Shown one piece after another: positions 1 to 9,292 of a stretch of DNA of 64,000 nt. Source of the stretch: Pirellulaceae bacterium (lineage in GTDB: Bacteria > Planctomycetota > Planctomycetia > Pirellulales > Pirellulaceae). The stretch lies in contig JAHDXO010000007.1 of NCBI GenBank assembly GCA_023382975.1, positions 106,142 through 170,141 on the forward strand. Reading direction: 5' to 3'. A program made the position numbers and the translations under genes. Below the pieces are notes generated by a model, which did not search any database, was not told the DNA's origin, and saw nothing but the letters and a program-made list of their open reading frames with translations. Within the stretch, counting starts at the first letter, position 1; each line of letters begins with the position of its first letter.

Positions 1-285
1 GCCTCCGTAGCCGGGCGGATTGACGGTCCATAACTGGGCGCGAAGCGCCGGCCAGAAGCAGGCTGGTTGGGGAGTCGCCAATTCGGCTCGGCCCCCTGTC
101 CCGCCGAACTTCAACACAAACAGTTCGACGTCCCGATCGGCCGGCCCCGTGTCCGCAACCCAAATCTCGACGCGGTCGTCGCCTGCCGTCAACGAGCGGC
201 AGGTCTTGTCCGAAACTTCGATGGGATGCGTCGTCGGGAACAGAATCAGCCGGTCGGCGATCCGGCCCAGCAACTTGCCCAGCAT
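1..285 (-). CDS. Alpha/beta hydrolase, N-terminal part (cut by window edge)
   Basis: An open frame on the minus strand starts with ATG at 285 and runs off the left end of the window without a stop. Its first A overlaps the last base of the metG stop (TGATG), so it is probably translated by coupling to metG. The visible 95 residues include a start reading [20 protein letters not shown] and, close to the edge, WTVNPPGYGG. From memory, this pairing is typical of the N-terminal region of planctomycete alpha/beta hydrolases, where the PPGYGG stretch follows the first core strand. The nucleophile elbow would lie outside the window, so catalytic residues cannot be checked. Assignment as a hydrolase is by family resemblance only. 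Confidence 0.6.
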   Translation of the reverse strand, partial: MLGKLLGRIADRLILFPTTHPIEVSDKTCRSLTAGDDRVEIWVADTGPADRDVELFVLKFGGTGGRAELATPQPACFWPALRAQLWTVNPPGYGG

Positions 286-2321
286 CAATGGACCCGCTGT
301 CCGGGCTTGGCGCCCGAGTCCGGCGAGAGCAGAAAGATGTCGACGCCGCCCGAGCCGGCCGCAGTGACCATGCCTTGGCTGAGCCCGAACTTCATCTGGC
401 GCGGCGCCAGATTGGCGACCACGACCACTAAGCGACCGACTAGATCCTGCGGCTGATAAGCGGACTTGATTCCCGCGAATACCGTGCGGCGTTCGTCGCC
501 GCCCAGGCTGACCGTCAGCTTCAACAACTTGCGGGCCTCGGGAATCTCTTCCGCTTCGACGATGCGGGCGATCCGCAGGTCGACTTTCGCGAAGTCGTCG
601 ATCGTGCATTGTTCGGCCAGCGGTTCGTCCAACAGCGGTTGACCGCTGTCTTCGAAAGCGGGCGCGGGCGGTGTTTCGGGCGAATCGGTTTCCCGGCTTT
701 CCTCGATCATTCTATCAATGTCCTTCTTGTCTAAACGAATCAGCATGTGCTCGAACTTTGCCACGGGCGAACCGAGCAGTGGGCTCTTCGAGTCGTCCCA
801 ATGTTCGATCGGCCTGTTCAACAACCGGCCCGTCTGCTCGGCCAGTCGCGGCAGCACGGGCGCCAGATAGATCGCCAGTTGGCGGAACAGATTCAGCGCG
901 ACCGTGCAGACGTCCTGCAACTGTTTGGCTTGCGTAGCATCCTTGCGCAGATTCCACGGCGCCGCCGCCTCGACGTACGGATTCGCCCGGTCGGCCAACT
1001 CCATCACCAAACGCATGGCGCGACCATAATCGCAGACCTCGTAGGCTTCGGCGATCTCGTCACCCACGGCCGCGGCGTTTTCGAACAACCCGCCATCGTC
1101 GGGATAGGTCGCCGACAGCCCCGTCGTCTCGACGAACTTCGCCGAACGACTGGCCAGATTGACGACCTTGCCCACCAAGTCGGCATTCACCTTGGCCGCG
1201 AATTCGTCGAGGTTCAAATCGATGTCGTCCAGCCGCGATCCGAGTTTCGAGGCGTAGTAGTAGCGGAGATAGGCGGGATCGAGGTGCTTCAGATACGTCG
1301 ACGCTTTGACGAAGGTGCCCTTGCTCTTGGACATCTTTTCGCCGCCGACGGTCAAGAAGCCGTGGATATGCACCTTGGTCGGCAATTGGAATCCGGCCAC
1401 CTTCAACATGCCAGGCCAGAAGAGCGTGTGGAAGTAGGTGATGTCCTTGCCGATGAAGTGATGAATCTCCGTCTGCTCGTTGCGCCACCAGTCGTCGAGT
1501 TGTTCGCCGTGCCGGTCGCACCACTGCTGGCTGGAACCGATGTATCCGATCGGCGCATCGAACCAGACGTACCAGTAATTTCCGGGGCTGTCGGGGATTT
1601 CGAACCCGAAGTACGGCGCGGGCCGCGAGATGTCCCAGTCCTTCAGCGGCTCGTGCAGGAAATGGCCCTTCAGATAATTGGCCACCTCGGGCTGCAGATG
1701 CTGCCCGCATTGTGTCCATTCCACGAGAAAGTCGTGCAACCGGGCCAGTTGCACGAACAAGTGGGTGGCCTCGCGAATCTCCGGCCGCGCCCCGGAATGA
1801 ACGCTGACCGGGTCGATCAAGTCCACGGGGCTGTACGTGGCTCCGCACTGACAACTGTCCCCCGGCTGATCCGGTCGCCCGCACCGCGGGCACGTACCGC
1901 GGACGAATCGGTCCGCCAGAAACGTGCCGGCTTCCGGATCGTACAATTGCGACACGCTTTTCTCGACGATCAGATCTTCCCGACGGAGCGCTGCCCAAAT
2001 CTCGTGGCAGACTCGACGATTCTCCGGGCTGTTCGTGCTGCCGTAATTGTCGAACCGGATATCGAAAGCGGCGAAATCGCGTTCATGCTGACGCTGCATC
2101 TCGGCGATCAGTTCCTCCTCGCTGCGTCCTTCCTGACGCGCCCGGATCATGATCGCCGTCCCGTGGGTGTCATCGGCGCAGACGTAGACGCAACGATGTC
2201 CGCGCAGCTTCTGGAACCGCACCCAGATGTCGGTCTGGATGTATTCCACCAGATGCCCGATGTGGATCGGGCCGTTGGCGTAGGGCAGCGCGGACGTGAC
2301 CAGCAACCTTCGTGCGGACAT
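285..2321 (-). CDS. metG: Methionyl-tRNA synthetase
   Basis: The protein charges initiator and elongator tRNA-Met with methionine in the cytoplasm. The 678-residue sequence has the class I HIGH motif at residues 20-23, the KMSKS motif at about 329-333, and a zinc-binding knuckle with cysteines near 144, 147, 157 and 159. It ends in an EMAP/Trbp111-like tRNA-binding domain from about residue 575 ([16 protein letters not shown]), so it is the long, dimer-forming type. The start at 2321 is chosen because the protein then begins [17 protein letters not shown] like other MetG proteins and because AGGAG lies just upstream. A start nine codons further upstream would run into the preceding gene. It sits 11 bases after the oxidoreductase gene and overlaps the next gene by one base, so it is probably co-transcribed with both. 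Confidence 0.97.
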   Translation of the reverse strand: MSARRLLVTSALPYANGPIHIGHLVEYIQTDIWVRFQKLRGHRCVYVCADDTHGTAIMIRARQEGRSEEELIAEMQRQHERDFAAFDIRFDNYGSTNSPENRRVCHEIWAALRREDLIVEKSVSQLYDPEAGTFLADRFVRGTCPRCGRPDQPGDSCQCGATYSPVDLIDPVSVHSGARPEIREATHLFVQLARLHDFLVEWTQCGQHLQPEVANYLKGHFLHEPLKDWDISRPAPYFGFEIPDSPGNYWYVWFDAPIGYIGSSQQWCDRHGEQLDDWWRNEQTEIHHFIGKDITYFHTLFWPGMLKVAGFQLPTKVHIHGFLTVGGEKMSKSKGTFVKASTYLKHLDPAYLRYYYASKLGSRLDDIDLNLDEFAAKVNADLVGKVVNLASRSAKFVETTGLSATYPDDGGLFENAAAVGDEIAEAYEVCDYGRAMRLVMELADRANPYVEAAAPWNLRKDATQAKQLQDVCTVALNLFRQLAIYLAPVLPRLAEQTGRLLNRPIEHWDDSKSPLLGSPVAKFEHMLIRLDKKDIDRMIEESRETDSPETPPAPAFEDSGQPLLDEPLAEQCTIDDFAKVDLRIARIVEAEEIPEARKLLKLTVSLGGDERRTVFAGIKSAYQPQDLVGRLVVVVANLAPRQMKFGLSQGMVTAAGSGGVDIFLLSPDSGAKPGQRVH

Positions 2322-2332
2322 GCAAACTCCTA

Positions 2333-3694
2333 CTAGATTTCTTTCCATTTGCCGGGCACCGGAACTTCGAACTGGCCGTTTTCGTCGGCCAGCAGCGGGG
2401 CCGGGCTATCGTACGTCAACTTGTCGACATCTGGGCAGAACATAAAGTTCGAGTTCATAATCTGATCCCAGGTGACGGTCTGACCGGTATGGCACGCCGC
2501 GCGGCCCATCAGGGTGGTCAGGTCGGAGTAGCACGCTCGTTGACACTCGTTGTGCGCCCGGTCGGTGCGAATGCTCTTGATGAATTCGTTCCATTCGTAT
2601 TGCCACGGGCTGAAAGCATCGGCCTCGGGCGTCCAAGCGATGTTGTCTTTGGCGATACGTTGATCGTTGAACATGTGGACCGTTGCGGCGTGGATATTGC
2701 CGGAGAATTGCGCGGCGCTCTTGGTGCCGTGAATGTAGGTGGCAAAATCCGATTCGGTCTTGTCGATTCGCCGGAATCCACAGAAGGCCTTGGCACCGTC
2801 GGCAAACGTGTATTCCATCGAGTAGACGTCGATGTTCTGGCCGCGGTCCGTGCTGCCGGGCACCCGTCCGCCGAACCCGCGCACTTCGACGGGCCAAGCG
2901 TCCTTGATCCAGCAGCATTCGTCGATCTGGTGGATCAGGTAGTCGACCATGTGGCCGGAGCCCAGCCAGAACAGGTGAATCCGGCCGAACATCAACTGGT
3001 CCATGAACCGGTTCACCTTGTCGCCCTGGTTGCCGAGCCAGCCGCCGCCGCCGAGCCGGTTGGCTCGCACGAGCAGGATTTCGCCCATCGCCCCGTCGCG
3101 GATGCGTTGGATCAACGCTTGGCGGGCCGGCGAGTGGCGGCACTGCAAGCCAGCCGAGATCTTGACGCCCTTGCGGTCAGCCTCCTCGCCCGCGCGAAGC
3201 AACCGGTGCAGTCCGCCCGGATCCGAAGCGAAGGGCTTTTCCATGAACACGTGGATCCCTTTCTGGACCGCGTACTCGACATGGGTCGGTCGGATATACG
3301 AACGAGTCGTACATAGGGCGATATCGCCGGGTCGCAGCGCGTCGATGGCATGGCGATAGGCATCGAAGCCGGTGAACATCCGTTCGGCCGGAACATCGAC
3401 CTGGGACTCGAACTGCCGTTTCAGCGCGGCATGCGACGACTTCATCCGTTCCTCGGAGATGTCGGCCATCGCATACAACTGGATCGGCCCCTGTCCGGCG
3501 ACGGACAACGCGTCGCGCACGGCGCCGTTGCCGCGGCTTCCCGCCCCGATCAGCGCCAAGCGGATCGTGTTGTCTTCGGCGGCATGGACGGCGGGAAATG
3601 TGCCGCCCAGCAGCGCAGCCCCTGCTGCAAGACTGCCACTCTGCTGGAGGAATCCTCGTCGGTCGACGTTCGGCATGCTGGGGTCTCGTTTCAT
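2333..3694 (-). CDS. Gfo/Idh/MocA family oxidoreductase, Tat-exported
   Basis: This is a 453-residue NAD(P)-dependent sugar or inositol dehydrogenase-like protein. The N-terminus has a twin-arginine motif (DRRGFLQ at about 11-17) followed by an Ala/Gly-rich hydrophobic stretch ending near AVHA, so export as a folded, cofactor-loaded enzyme is likely. The Rossmann fold begins with IGAGSRGNG (about 49-57), and the family's MEKPFA segment is present in the middle of the domain. The C-terminal half resembles the Gfo/Idh alpha/beta domain found in planctomycete secreted oxidoreductases. GAGGAG lies eight bases before the ATG. The exact substrate cannot be read from the sequence. The neighbouring aminotransferase is also Tat-exported, which suggests joint action on an amino or keto sugar. 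Confidence 0.9.
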   Translation of the reverse strand: MKRDPSMPNVDRRGFLQQSGSLAAGAALLGGTFPAVHAAEDNTIRLALIGAGSRGNGAVRDALSVAGQGPIQLYAMADISEERMKSSHAALKRQFESQVDVPAERMFTGFDAYRHAIDALRPGDIALCTTRSYIRPTHVEYAVQKGIHVFMEKPFASDPGGLHRLLRAGEEADRKGVKISAGLQCRHSPARQALIQRIRDGAMGEILLVRANRLGGGGWLGNQGDKVNRFMDQLMFGRIHLFWLGSGHMVDYLIHQIDECCWIKDAWPVEVRGFGGRVPGSTDRGQNIDVYSMEYTFADGAKAFCGFRRIDKTESDFATYIHGTKSAAQFSGNIHAATVHMFNDQRIAKDNIAWTPEADAFSPWQYEWNEFIKSIRTDRAHNECQRACYSDLTTLMGRAACHTGQTVTWDQIMNSNFMFCPDVDKLTYDSPAPLLADENGQFEVPVPGKWKEI

Positions 3695-3896
3695 GCTGTT
3701 CTCCTCGGCTGATTCGAGCTTTCAAAAGGGGGGTCTGCAAAGGGTTGAATGTACAGGGCCGACTTCAACGCTGGGCAACGGACACTATCTGCCACCCGAA
3801 AATCCAGCTTCGAAGTGGACCTAGATCTTACCGCGGAAGGCGTACCGGCTCAACTCCATCGGTTTTGATTCCAACGCAGCGCCGATTCGCCCTTCG

Positions 3897-5252
3897 TCAG
3901 ACGGCTTTCGCCAAATCCGCGCTGTGCGTTTGAATCTTTCTGATCGCGTCCAGGATGTGGTCCATCGCACTGCGGTCGGCCAGCAGCATGGATTGCGACA
4001 ATGCGACCGTCTGCGCACAGACTTGCTGGTTTCCCTTCAATTCGTGGAAGCTGTCGCGGTAGTCTTTCAGTCGTTGAGCGCTGAACAGACGCTGGTAGCC
4101 GCGCGAAGCAATCGCCTCGTCCAACATGCCGTCCAGGTACTGCTCGCGGTAGCCGCTGCTGCAGGGAATCCCTTCGGCACCCAGCGCTCGCATGAATCCG
4201 GCCCGCGACAGCCCGTTGAAATGCTCGGCGTCGTAGCGCATCGGGAACAGATGCCACACGGCCCGGCTGTTTTCGGGCAGGCGTGCCGGCGCGATGCCGG
4301 GAATCGCCTCGAGGCTGGCGATCAGGTAGTCGGCATTCGCCCTGCGGACCTCGGTCTCCTGCACCAGTTTCTCGATCTGCTGCAGCAGCATGGCCGCCTG
4401 GAAATGCTGCATCCGGAAATTGCTGCCACGTGTGAAACAGCCGCTGCCCTGAAAACCACCAGTGGCCCGGCCACAGTTGTGAAAGGCATGGCACCGGTCC
4501 AGCAGATCGTCGCGGTTGCCGGTGACCGCACCGCCTTCGCCCGACGGGATGTGCTTCGAATTCTGAAAACTGAAACAGCCCAGATCGGCGAGCGTGCCGC
4601 ATTTCTGGCCCTTGTATTCCGCCAGCCAAGCCTGGCACGCATCCTCGACCACCGCCAAGTCGTGCTGCTTGGCAATGGCGTTGATCCGGTCCATGTCGCA
4701 CGGCAACCCGTAGATGTGGACGGGCAGGATCGCCCGTGTCCGCTCGGTGATCCGACTCTCGATCGATGCCGGGTCCATGTTCCAGGTGTCCGGGTCCGTG
4801 TCGGCGAACACGGGCAGCGCCTTGTTGATCAAGATGGCGTTGTACGTCGCGCTGAAGGTGTAAGGTGATACGATCACCTCGTCGCCCGCGTCGACGCCCA
4901 CCACGTACAGACTGGTGATCAATGCCGTCGTGCCGCTGGCGGTCGCCAGACAGCGACGGGCTCCCAGCAAGCTGGCATAAGCCGCCTCGAACTCCGACAC
5001 ATGCCCTGGTCCGCTGCCGCGATACCACCGCCCGCTGCGCAGGATCTTCAGGATCTCGCCCTCCCACGACTCGCGCCACTCGGGCCACTTGGGCCAACCG
5101 CCTGTGTGCGCGGGGCGGCCTCCCAACAACGCAGGTTTCTCCGCTGCCGCAACGAATCCGGCCGGCGCCCGCCGAGCGCCGAGCCAGGACAGGGCGGCCG
5201 AACCAGCCGCCGCGAGGCGCATGAAACCACGTCGAGTCAAGTAATCGTCCAT
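3897..5252 (-). CDS. DegT/DnrJ/EryC1/StrS-type aminotransferase with Tat signal
   Basis: The protein is a 451-residue PLP-dependent sugar aminotransferase-like enzyme. Residues 5-30 form a twin-arginine signal (LTRRGFMRLAAAG), which is unusual for this family but known in planctomycetes. The PLP site is clear: VVEDACQA with the pyridine-nitrogen Asp near 204, and SFQNSKHIPSGEGG with the Schiff-base Lys at about 233. The start at 5252 gives the signal peptide directly and has AAAGGA eight bases upstream. A start 15 codons earlier has no such site. A 200-base gap separates it from the oxidoreductase gene on the same strand. Members either transaminate keto sugars or act as NDP-sugar dehydratases. 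An exported form may instead work on environmental sugars, which is inference. Confidence 0.88.
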   Translation of the reverse strand: MDDYLTRRGFMRLAAAGSAALSWLGARRAPAGFVAAAEKPALLGGRPAHTGGWPKWPEWRESWEGEILKILRSGRWYRGSGPGHVSEFEAAYASLLGARRCLATASGTTALITSLYVVGVDAGDEVIVSPYTFSATYNAILINKALPVFADTDPDTWNMDPASIESRITERTRAILPVHIYGLPCDMDRINAIAKQHDLAVVEDACQAWLAEYKGQKCGTLADLGCFSFQNSKHIPSGEGGAVTGNRDDLLDRCHAFHNCGRATGGFQGSGCFTRGSNFRMQHFQAAMLLQQIEKLVQETEVRRANADYLIASLEAIPGIAPARLPENSRAVWHLFPMRYDAEHFNGLSRAGFMRALGAEGIPCSSGYREQYLDGMLDEAIASRGYQRLFSAQRLKDYRDSFHELKGNQQVCAQTVALSQSMLLADRSAMDHILDAIRKIQTHSADLAKAV

Positions 5253-5541
5253 GTCCGGTCCTTTCTTGCGTGCAGAAGGTCTTATGGTGCGGTGCAACGG
5301 ACTTGCGCGGCGAGCGGAAGGATCGGATCTCCCGTACGTCGTCCCTTCCGGGCCGATCTTGGCGGCCTGAAAGGATCCTTGTACGAAGGTGCTCGCAAGT
5401 TCGCTTCGGCCACCCGCCCAGCCTCCCGCTCACCAGCCTTTAGTCTACCCCAAGCCGGACTTCACCGGAAACGCCCTGTTCCTGTCCGCAGTGCGTCTGG
5501 TATCATCCGTACTCCACTTTCCGTCCCCGGGTCCATCGAAC

Positions 5542-6000
5542 ATGTCCACCACCAGTCCCCGTACCGTCGTTTTCGTCTGCACCGGCAACTACTATCGCAG
5601 CCGATTCTCCGAACATTTGTTCAACGCCTTGGCCGAACAACGGCAATTGAACTGGCGGGCGACCTCGCGTGGCCTGAAAACGTGGATGGCCGACGGTTGC
5701 GGACCGATCTCCCGTTCGACCGTCGAGCGACTGGCGGAGCGGGGCATCCATCTGAACGGGAACTTCCGCTATCCGATCTCGCTGACCGAGGCCGATCTGG
5801 AAGACGCCCACTTGGTCGTGGCCCTCAAGGAAGCGGAACACCGCGACATGATGGCCGAGCAGTTTCCCGCGTGGGAAGATCGCATCGAATACTGGCATGT
5901 CGACGACATCGACTGTGCCACGCCCGACGACGCACTGCCCGTCTGCGAAACCCATGTCGAAGCCCTGATCGAACGGCTGGCGGGCAACGGCGGGTACTAG
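5542..6000 (+). CDS. Low-molecular-weight protein tyrosine phosphatase-like protein
   Basis: This is a 152-residue protein whose N-terminus carries the C-x5-R phosphate loop of the LMW-PTP/arsenate reductase fold, here VCTGNYYRSR with Cys13 and Arg19. Length and loop position fit the family. The usual CLGNICRS is altered to CTGNYYRS, so two aromatic residues line the loop. A C-terminal acid that could serve as general acid is present in WHVDDID, where the family normally has a DPY-type loop. The start at 5542 places the loop at the usual distance from the N-terminus. An open frame extends upstream but is Pro-rich and unlike the family. The gene is divergent from the aminotransferase gene. Substrate is unknown. 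Confidence 0.78.
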   Translation: MSTTSPRTVVFVCTGNYYRSRFSEHLFNALAEQRQLNWRATSRGLKTWMADGCGPISRSTVERLAERGIHLNGNFRYPISLTEADLEDAHLVVALKEAEHRDMMAEQFPAWEDRIEYWHVDDIDCATPDDALPVCETHVEALIERLAGNGGY

Positions 6001-6185
6001 GGGCTTTCGAAGAACCGAACGAGGGCAAGTTTCGGGCCGACACGATTGCGCGGATTGATCCTGTTGCGCGAGGCTGGGGAATTTAGGTTCAGAGATCCCT
6101 GTGGACAGCCGATGATTCAGCCGGACACGGAGGCGTTCATTTCTGTACGGAAGCCCCCATTGAGCCGTCTTGAAGGAAGCGTTTC

Positions 6186-6359
6186 ATGTCCATTGGTTGG
6201 ATTCAACCGACGATCGGGCTGGTGTTCGTCATCATTCTCTTGCTCAGCGCTCAGATCGTCGTGGGCGAGCACGGTTCGCGCAGCGGCGAATCGCCACAAT
6301 CGGCCTCGCCCAGACGGAGTCGCGCGAAACGGCCGACGATCCAACCGCATTTCGACTGA
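6186..6359 (+). CDS. Small single-span membrane protein, 57 residues
   Basis: A short frame starts with ATG at 6186, seven bases after AAGGAAG, and ends with TGA at 6357-6359. It encodes a short N-terminal segment (MSIGWIQPT), one hydrophobic helix (about residues 9-27, IGLVFVIILLLSAQIVV) and a basic, Ser/Arg-rich tail with ARRSRAKR-like character. The ribosome site, clean transmembrane helix and positively charged tail together suggest a real small membrane protein with a cytoplasmic tail. No family is recognised. It stands alone between the phosphatase gene and the convergent GH88-like gene. Confidence 0.5.
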   Translation: MSIGWIQPTIGLVFVIILLLSAQIVVGEHGSRSGESPQSASPRRSRAKRPTIQPHFD

Positions 6360-6439
6360 AGCACCTGGCCCCGCACGAAACCGCCAACGCGTCGAAACTC
6401 GCCATGAGTTTCCCGACTGCCGGAGCCACCCCTGCACCG

Positions 6440-7825
6440 TCATGGGCACGGTGCGAAAAACGTGTAGTAAGCTTCCCCGCGCACGATGCGTTGGACGTAC
6501 AAGGCCAATTCGCGCAAGTGGTAGTCTCCCCACATGCACGACTCGCCGCGCGGGATCTTGGCCCCTTCGGGCACATAATCCCAGCCACGCGGCCGATGGT
6601 AGATCGTGTGCAGCAGCAGTCCCTGGTGCCCGGCGTCCGCACTCAGGTAGGGCTCGCCCAGCAGCGTCCGGAGAACCGTCAAGCCCGCCTGCCAATACGT
6701 GGACCCCTCGTCGCCGCGGCCCGTCTGCTGCATATAACGCCCCAGTCGCAGCAGCCCCTGGGCCGCAATGGCCGCCGCGGAACTGTCGACCGGTTCATGG
6801 TCGTTGAACGGGTCGGCAGGCCGATCGAGATAGTCGCTCAGATGCACAAGGCCCGGTGCTCCCGTGTCCCAGTACGGCACGCCGTCGGTCGGGGTTGACT
6901 GCAAATAGTAATCGCACGCGGATCGTGCCGCCTGTTCCATCCACTCGATGATTTCTCGCCGGCCCCCGTGGGCCTGCAGCTCCGAATCCTCCAAGCCGTG
7001 CAGGAACTCCAGTTGCTCGGCGTACCCGGTCATGATCCAGGCCAGCCCGCGAGTCCAGGTGGAAAACGGGCTGAAGCCCTGTTGCGTGCTGGGACAGCGG
7101 TAGCGTCCGTCGTTCGGATTGAAGATGCTCTCGTGGACGACCCGGCCGCGCACGTCGTAGGCATCGCGTCCCGCGCCATAGTAGACGTTGTACTTGGCGG
7201 TCGTGCGAGCATGTTGAACCAACCGGTCAAGCAGCGAGACGGAAACGTCGTTTTCTCCCATCAGTCGGTGGCCCAGCCGATCCGCAAGTGCCAGCACCCG
7301 CAGCGAACGGATCGTATCGGAAAACAGCGAATGGGGACCGTTGAACGAGTAGATATACCCGTGGCCATCGCTGGTCTCGCTCCAGCGGGCTGCCTGAACG
7401 GCGCCACTGGCCTTCAACGCCAATTCGTAGAAATCCAACTCTCGCGGATTGTCCGCGATGCGGCCTTCGAGCATCAATCGGCGGAGATTGCCATAGGTGC
7501 TGACATTGTTGAAGCCGTGGTCATGTACCCCCAGATGAGTCACGTGCGATGCCATACGTTGAATCGTGTTTTGACGCCCGATTTCAAGGAATTCGACGTC
7601 GCCCGTCGCATCGAATTGCAGGATGGCAGAGCCGAATTGAAACCCCTGAGTCCACTCGGTCCAGCCCTGCGTCGAGTACTTCCCCGCCACGGTGAAGACG
7701 GGAGTTCCAGCGCCCGCCCCGAACGCATCTTCAATGGACCGGATTTTGCCCGCCGAAAGCTCCCACATCCGCCGAATCGCCGCTTCCAGATGCGCAGGCT
7801 GCAATTGGTAGTCGATCTGTATCAT
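6440..7825 (-). CDS. Glycoside hydrolase family 88-like (unsaturated uronyl hydrolase fold)
   Basis: This 461-residue protein has no signal peptide and the features of an (alpha/alpha)6-barrel glycosidase of the GH88/GH105 kind. Most telling is GFSPFSTWTRGLAWIMTGYA near residue 250, which matches the family pattern of a polar residue, W-x-R-G-x-A-W and a helix. Also present are HDHGFNN, where catalytic or substrate-binding residues usually lie, and a C-terminal SSAAAIAAQGLLRLG helix. Such enzymes remove unsaturated uronic acids from polysaccharide-lyase products in the cytoplasm. GAGGAG lies about 12 bases before the ATG. The TraB gene ends 22 bases upstream on the same strand, so the two may share a transcript. 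Substrate is not predictable. Confidence 0.8.
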   Translation of the reverse strand: MIQIDYQLQPAHLEAAIRRMWELSAGKIRSIEDAFGAGAGTPVFTVAGKYSTQGWTEWTQGFQFGSAILQFDATGDVEFLEIGRQNTIQRMASHVTHLGVHDHGFNNVSTYGNLRRLMLEGRIADNPRELDFYELALKASGAVQAARWSETSDGHGYIYSFNGPHSLFSDTIRSLRVLALADRLGHRLMGENDVSVSLLDRLVQHARTTAKYNVYYGAGRDAYDVRGRVVHESIFNPNDGRYRCPSTQQGFSPFSTWTRGLAWIMTGYAEQLEFLHGLEDSELQAHGGRREIIEWMEQAARSACDYYLQSTPTDGVPYWDTGAPGLVHLSDYLDRPADPFNDHEPVDSSAAAIAAQGLLRLGRYMQQTGRGDEGSTYWQAGLTVLRTLLGEPYLSADAGHQGLLLHTIYHRPRGWDYVPEGAKIPRGESCMWGDYHLRELALYVQRIVRGEAYYTFFAPCP

Positions 7826-7847
7826 CCGTACGTTCCACTCCTCGAAT

Positions 7848-8741
7848 TCAATCGCCCGCCTTCACCAAGGACCACGCCGGCAACCATTCGGTTTCGACGT
7901 GTTTCAAGCCGAATTGCTCCTGCAGACGCTTGTGAAAGTCCGGCAGATGGCCGGCTCCGTAGAAGATGGCCAAACGCTGCTTGCCCGCGGCCAACTCGCG
8001 CTGCAGCACATCGAGCGCCTTCTTGTTGCGTTCGGTCACGATCGTCGAACCATCCGGCCCGTCGAACATGTCCATTTGGCTTTCCAGATCCGCGAACTGC
8101 TCGGCCATGATCAACTTCAACTGGTGAGCTCGATCCGGGGCGAACATGGCCGCTAGCAGCCGAATGTCGCCCGAGCCGAACGGATCTTTGGCCTGTTCGC
8201 CAAACGACCGGCCCAGGACGCGGAAAAACATGCCCGTGAAGCTCTCGTTGCGCTCTTTCATCGTTCGCGAGAACTCTTCGGGCGACATGTCGGCGTGGAC
8301 AAGGTTCTTCGCCCGGTAATCGATTTCGTCCAGTTGAAACGCCAACTCCAGCATCGCCTTCATGCCCATCTGCATTCCGCCGATGGCGGAGCCTGGGCTT
8401 TGCCCGGGACGAGGCACGTTCGCCTCCTCGGGGGCCACCAGTTCGTACAGCACGGCATCGTACTGGCGAAAGCGCCGATTCAGCTCAGCAAAGTAGGCCT
8501 TGTCCCCGATGTGGATCGCGCCGATCAAGTCGACCAACACTTCGCGTTCCTGATCATCGACTCGCTTGTACCGGACAACGGCCGTTTCCAGCGCCAGCGG
8601 CTTTTTGTCGTCGTCCCGCCGCAGGCGCACGAATCGATCCTCGGACTTCTCTGAGTCGGTCTGTTTGTCGGCAGCGACGACCGCGTGTGTCGCAAGCAGC
8701 ACGCCAGCCAGAATCAACATCGAATGCAAACGTTTTTTCAT
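7848..8741 (-). CDS. TraB/GumN family protein, secreted
   Basis: The 297-residue product starts with a signal peptide (MKKRLHSMLILAGVLLATHAVVAA). It then shows TraB/GumN landmarks: LIGAIHIGD near residue 60, YDAVLYELV about 25 residues later, and in the C-terminal half a TERNK motif followed by IFYGAGHLPDF. Family members are thought to be metalloprotease-like or signalling proteins using conserved His and Glu residues of these motifs, and biochemical data are sparse. The start at 8741 is chosen because the signal peptide begins there; the 80-codon upstream extension has no recognisable content. A good promoter candidate lies at 8814-8842. The GH88-like gene follows after 22 bases. Confidence 0.85.
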   Translation of the reverse strand: MKKRLHSMLILAGVLLATHAVVAADKQTDSEKSEDRFVRLRRDDDKKPLALETAVVRYKRVDDQEREVLVDLIGAIHIGDKAYFAELNRRFRQYDAVLYELVAPEEANVPRPGQSPGSAIGGMQMGMKAMLELAFQLDEIDYRAKNLVHADMSPEEFSRTMKERNESFTGMFFRVLGRSFGEQAKDPFGSGDIRLLAAMFAPDRAHQLKLIMAEQFADLESQMDMFDGPDGSTIVTERNKKALDVLQRELAAGKQRLAIFYGAGHLPDFHKRLQEQFGLKHVETEWLPAWSLVKAGD

Positions 8742-8813
8742 GGTTCCCGAACCCGTTCGATAAGAGATGTACCGAGGCCTGTCCGCCGAGGCGGCTGACA
8801 GTGCTAACGTTGC

Positions 8814-8842
8814 AGTATATGCAGTCGGCAGCCCGTTGTCGA
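8814..8842 (-). promoter_or_regulatory. Sigma-70-like promoter for the TraB/GumN gene
   Basis: On the minus strand TCGACA (8842-8837) and TATACT (8819-8814) are separated by exactly 17 bases, each matching five of six consensus positions. Transcription would begin near 8807, giving a leader of about 65 bases to the ATG at 8741. Confidence 0.55.
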
Positions 8843-8959
8843 TTTCCCTGCCAACGGGGAATTTTGGCGATTTTGGGCAATTCTGGAATAAATCGCTTGC
8901 AGGCGTAAGCCGCCGAAACATACTGACATTTGACGGCTGGCTTCGCCAGTCTCTCATTG

Positions 8960-8997
8960 GCCTCCCAGGTACCTGCCCCACCTGCGGAGGCTTTTTT
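8960..8997 (+). terminator. Orphan intrinsic terminator, plus strand
   Basis: Stem arms are GCCTCC and CAGGT on the left and ACCTG and GGAGGC on the right. They give six pairs, a one-base bulge, five more pairs and a nine-base loop, followed directly by TTTTTT. The opposite strand has no T-run after the stem, so it acts on plus-strand transcripts. No plus-strand gene lies between it and the divergent TraB promoter, which points to a small RNA or an attenuated leader of the barrel-protein gene. Confidence 0.6.
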
Positions 8998-9292
8998 CAT
9001 GGGTGCATTCGCCTCCACGTGCCGATCGAACCCGCTACTCCCCGTGGACTGGGTGCTTCGAACTGGCCGTCCCAAGAGGAACAAGCCAGATTTTCGGCAA
9101 GGCTTGCCTTTCTTATTCAACTTTTGCAACGAGCCGTTCCGATACTACCGTCACGCACGGAAAAATCCGCACGTCCACTACTCCGAACGATCGAGTTGAA
9201 GTCGGGGTCGGGCGCGTGGTGCAGGCAATTCGCGTGATGCGACGGAAAGGCCGCTGTTCTCTTCAGCGCAGAACCCAGAGGGTGGGACGACT

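Larger units (their letters stand above)
8742..9292. other. Intergenic region between divergent genes
   Basis: No convincing coding sequence is seen in these 551 bases on either strand. The region holds the minus-strand promoter at 8814-8842, a seven-pair hairpin with a short TTC loop near 8932-8948, and a plus-strand intrinsic terminator at 8960-8997 that has no annotated gene ahead of it. The barrel-protein promoter is presumably in 9000-9280, but no strong boxes were recognised. Confidence 0.6.

Noticed and set aside
747..2336. A 529-codon plus-strand frame opposite metG
   Set aside because: Antisense shadow; the metG frame has complete synthetase motifs.
8932..8948. Seven-pair hairpin with a TTC loop as a terminator
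   Set aside because: No T-run on either strand; the real terminator is the next hairpin.
8742..9292. Riboswitch (c-di-GMP, others) ahead of the barrel gene
   Set aside because: I looked for known conserved cores and found none; only a hairpin and a terminator are visible.
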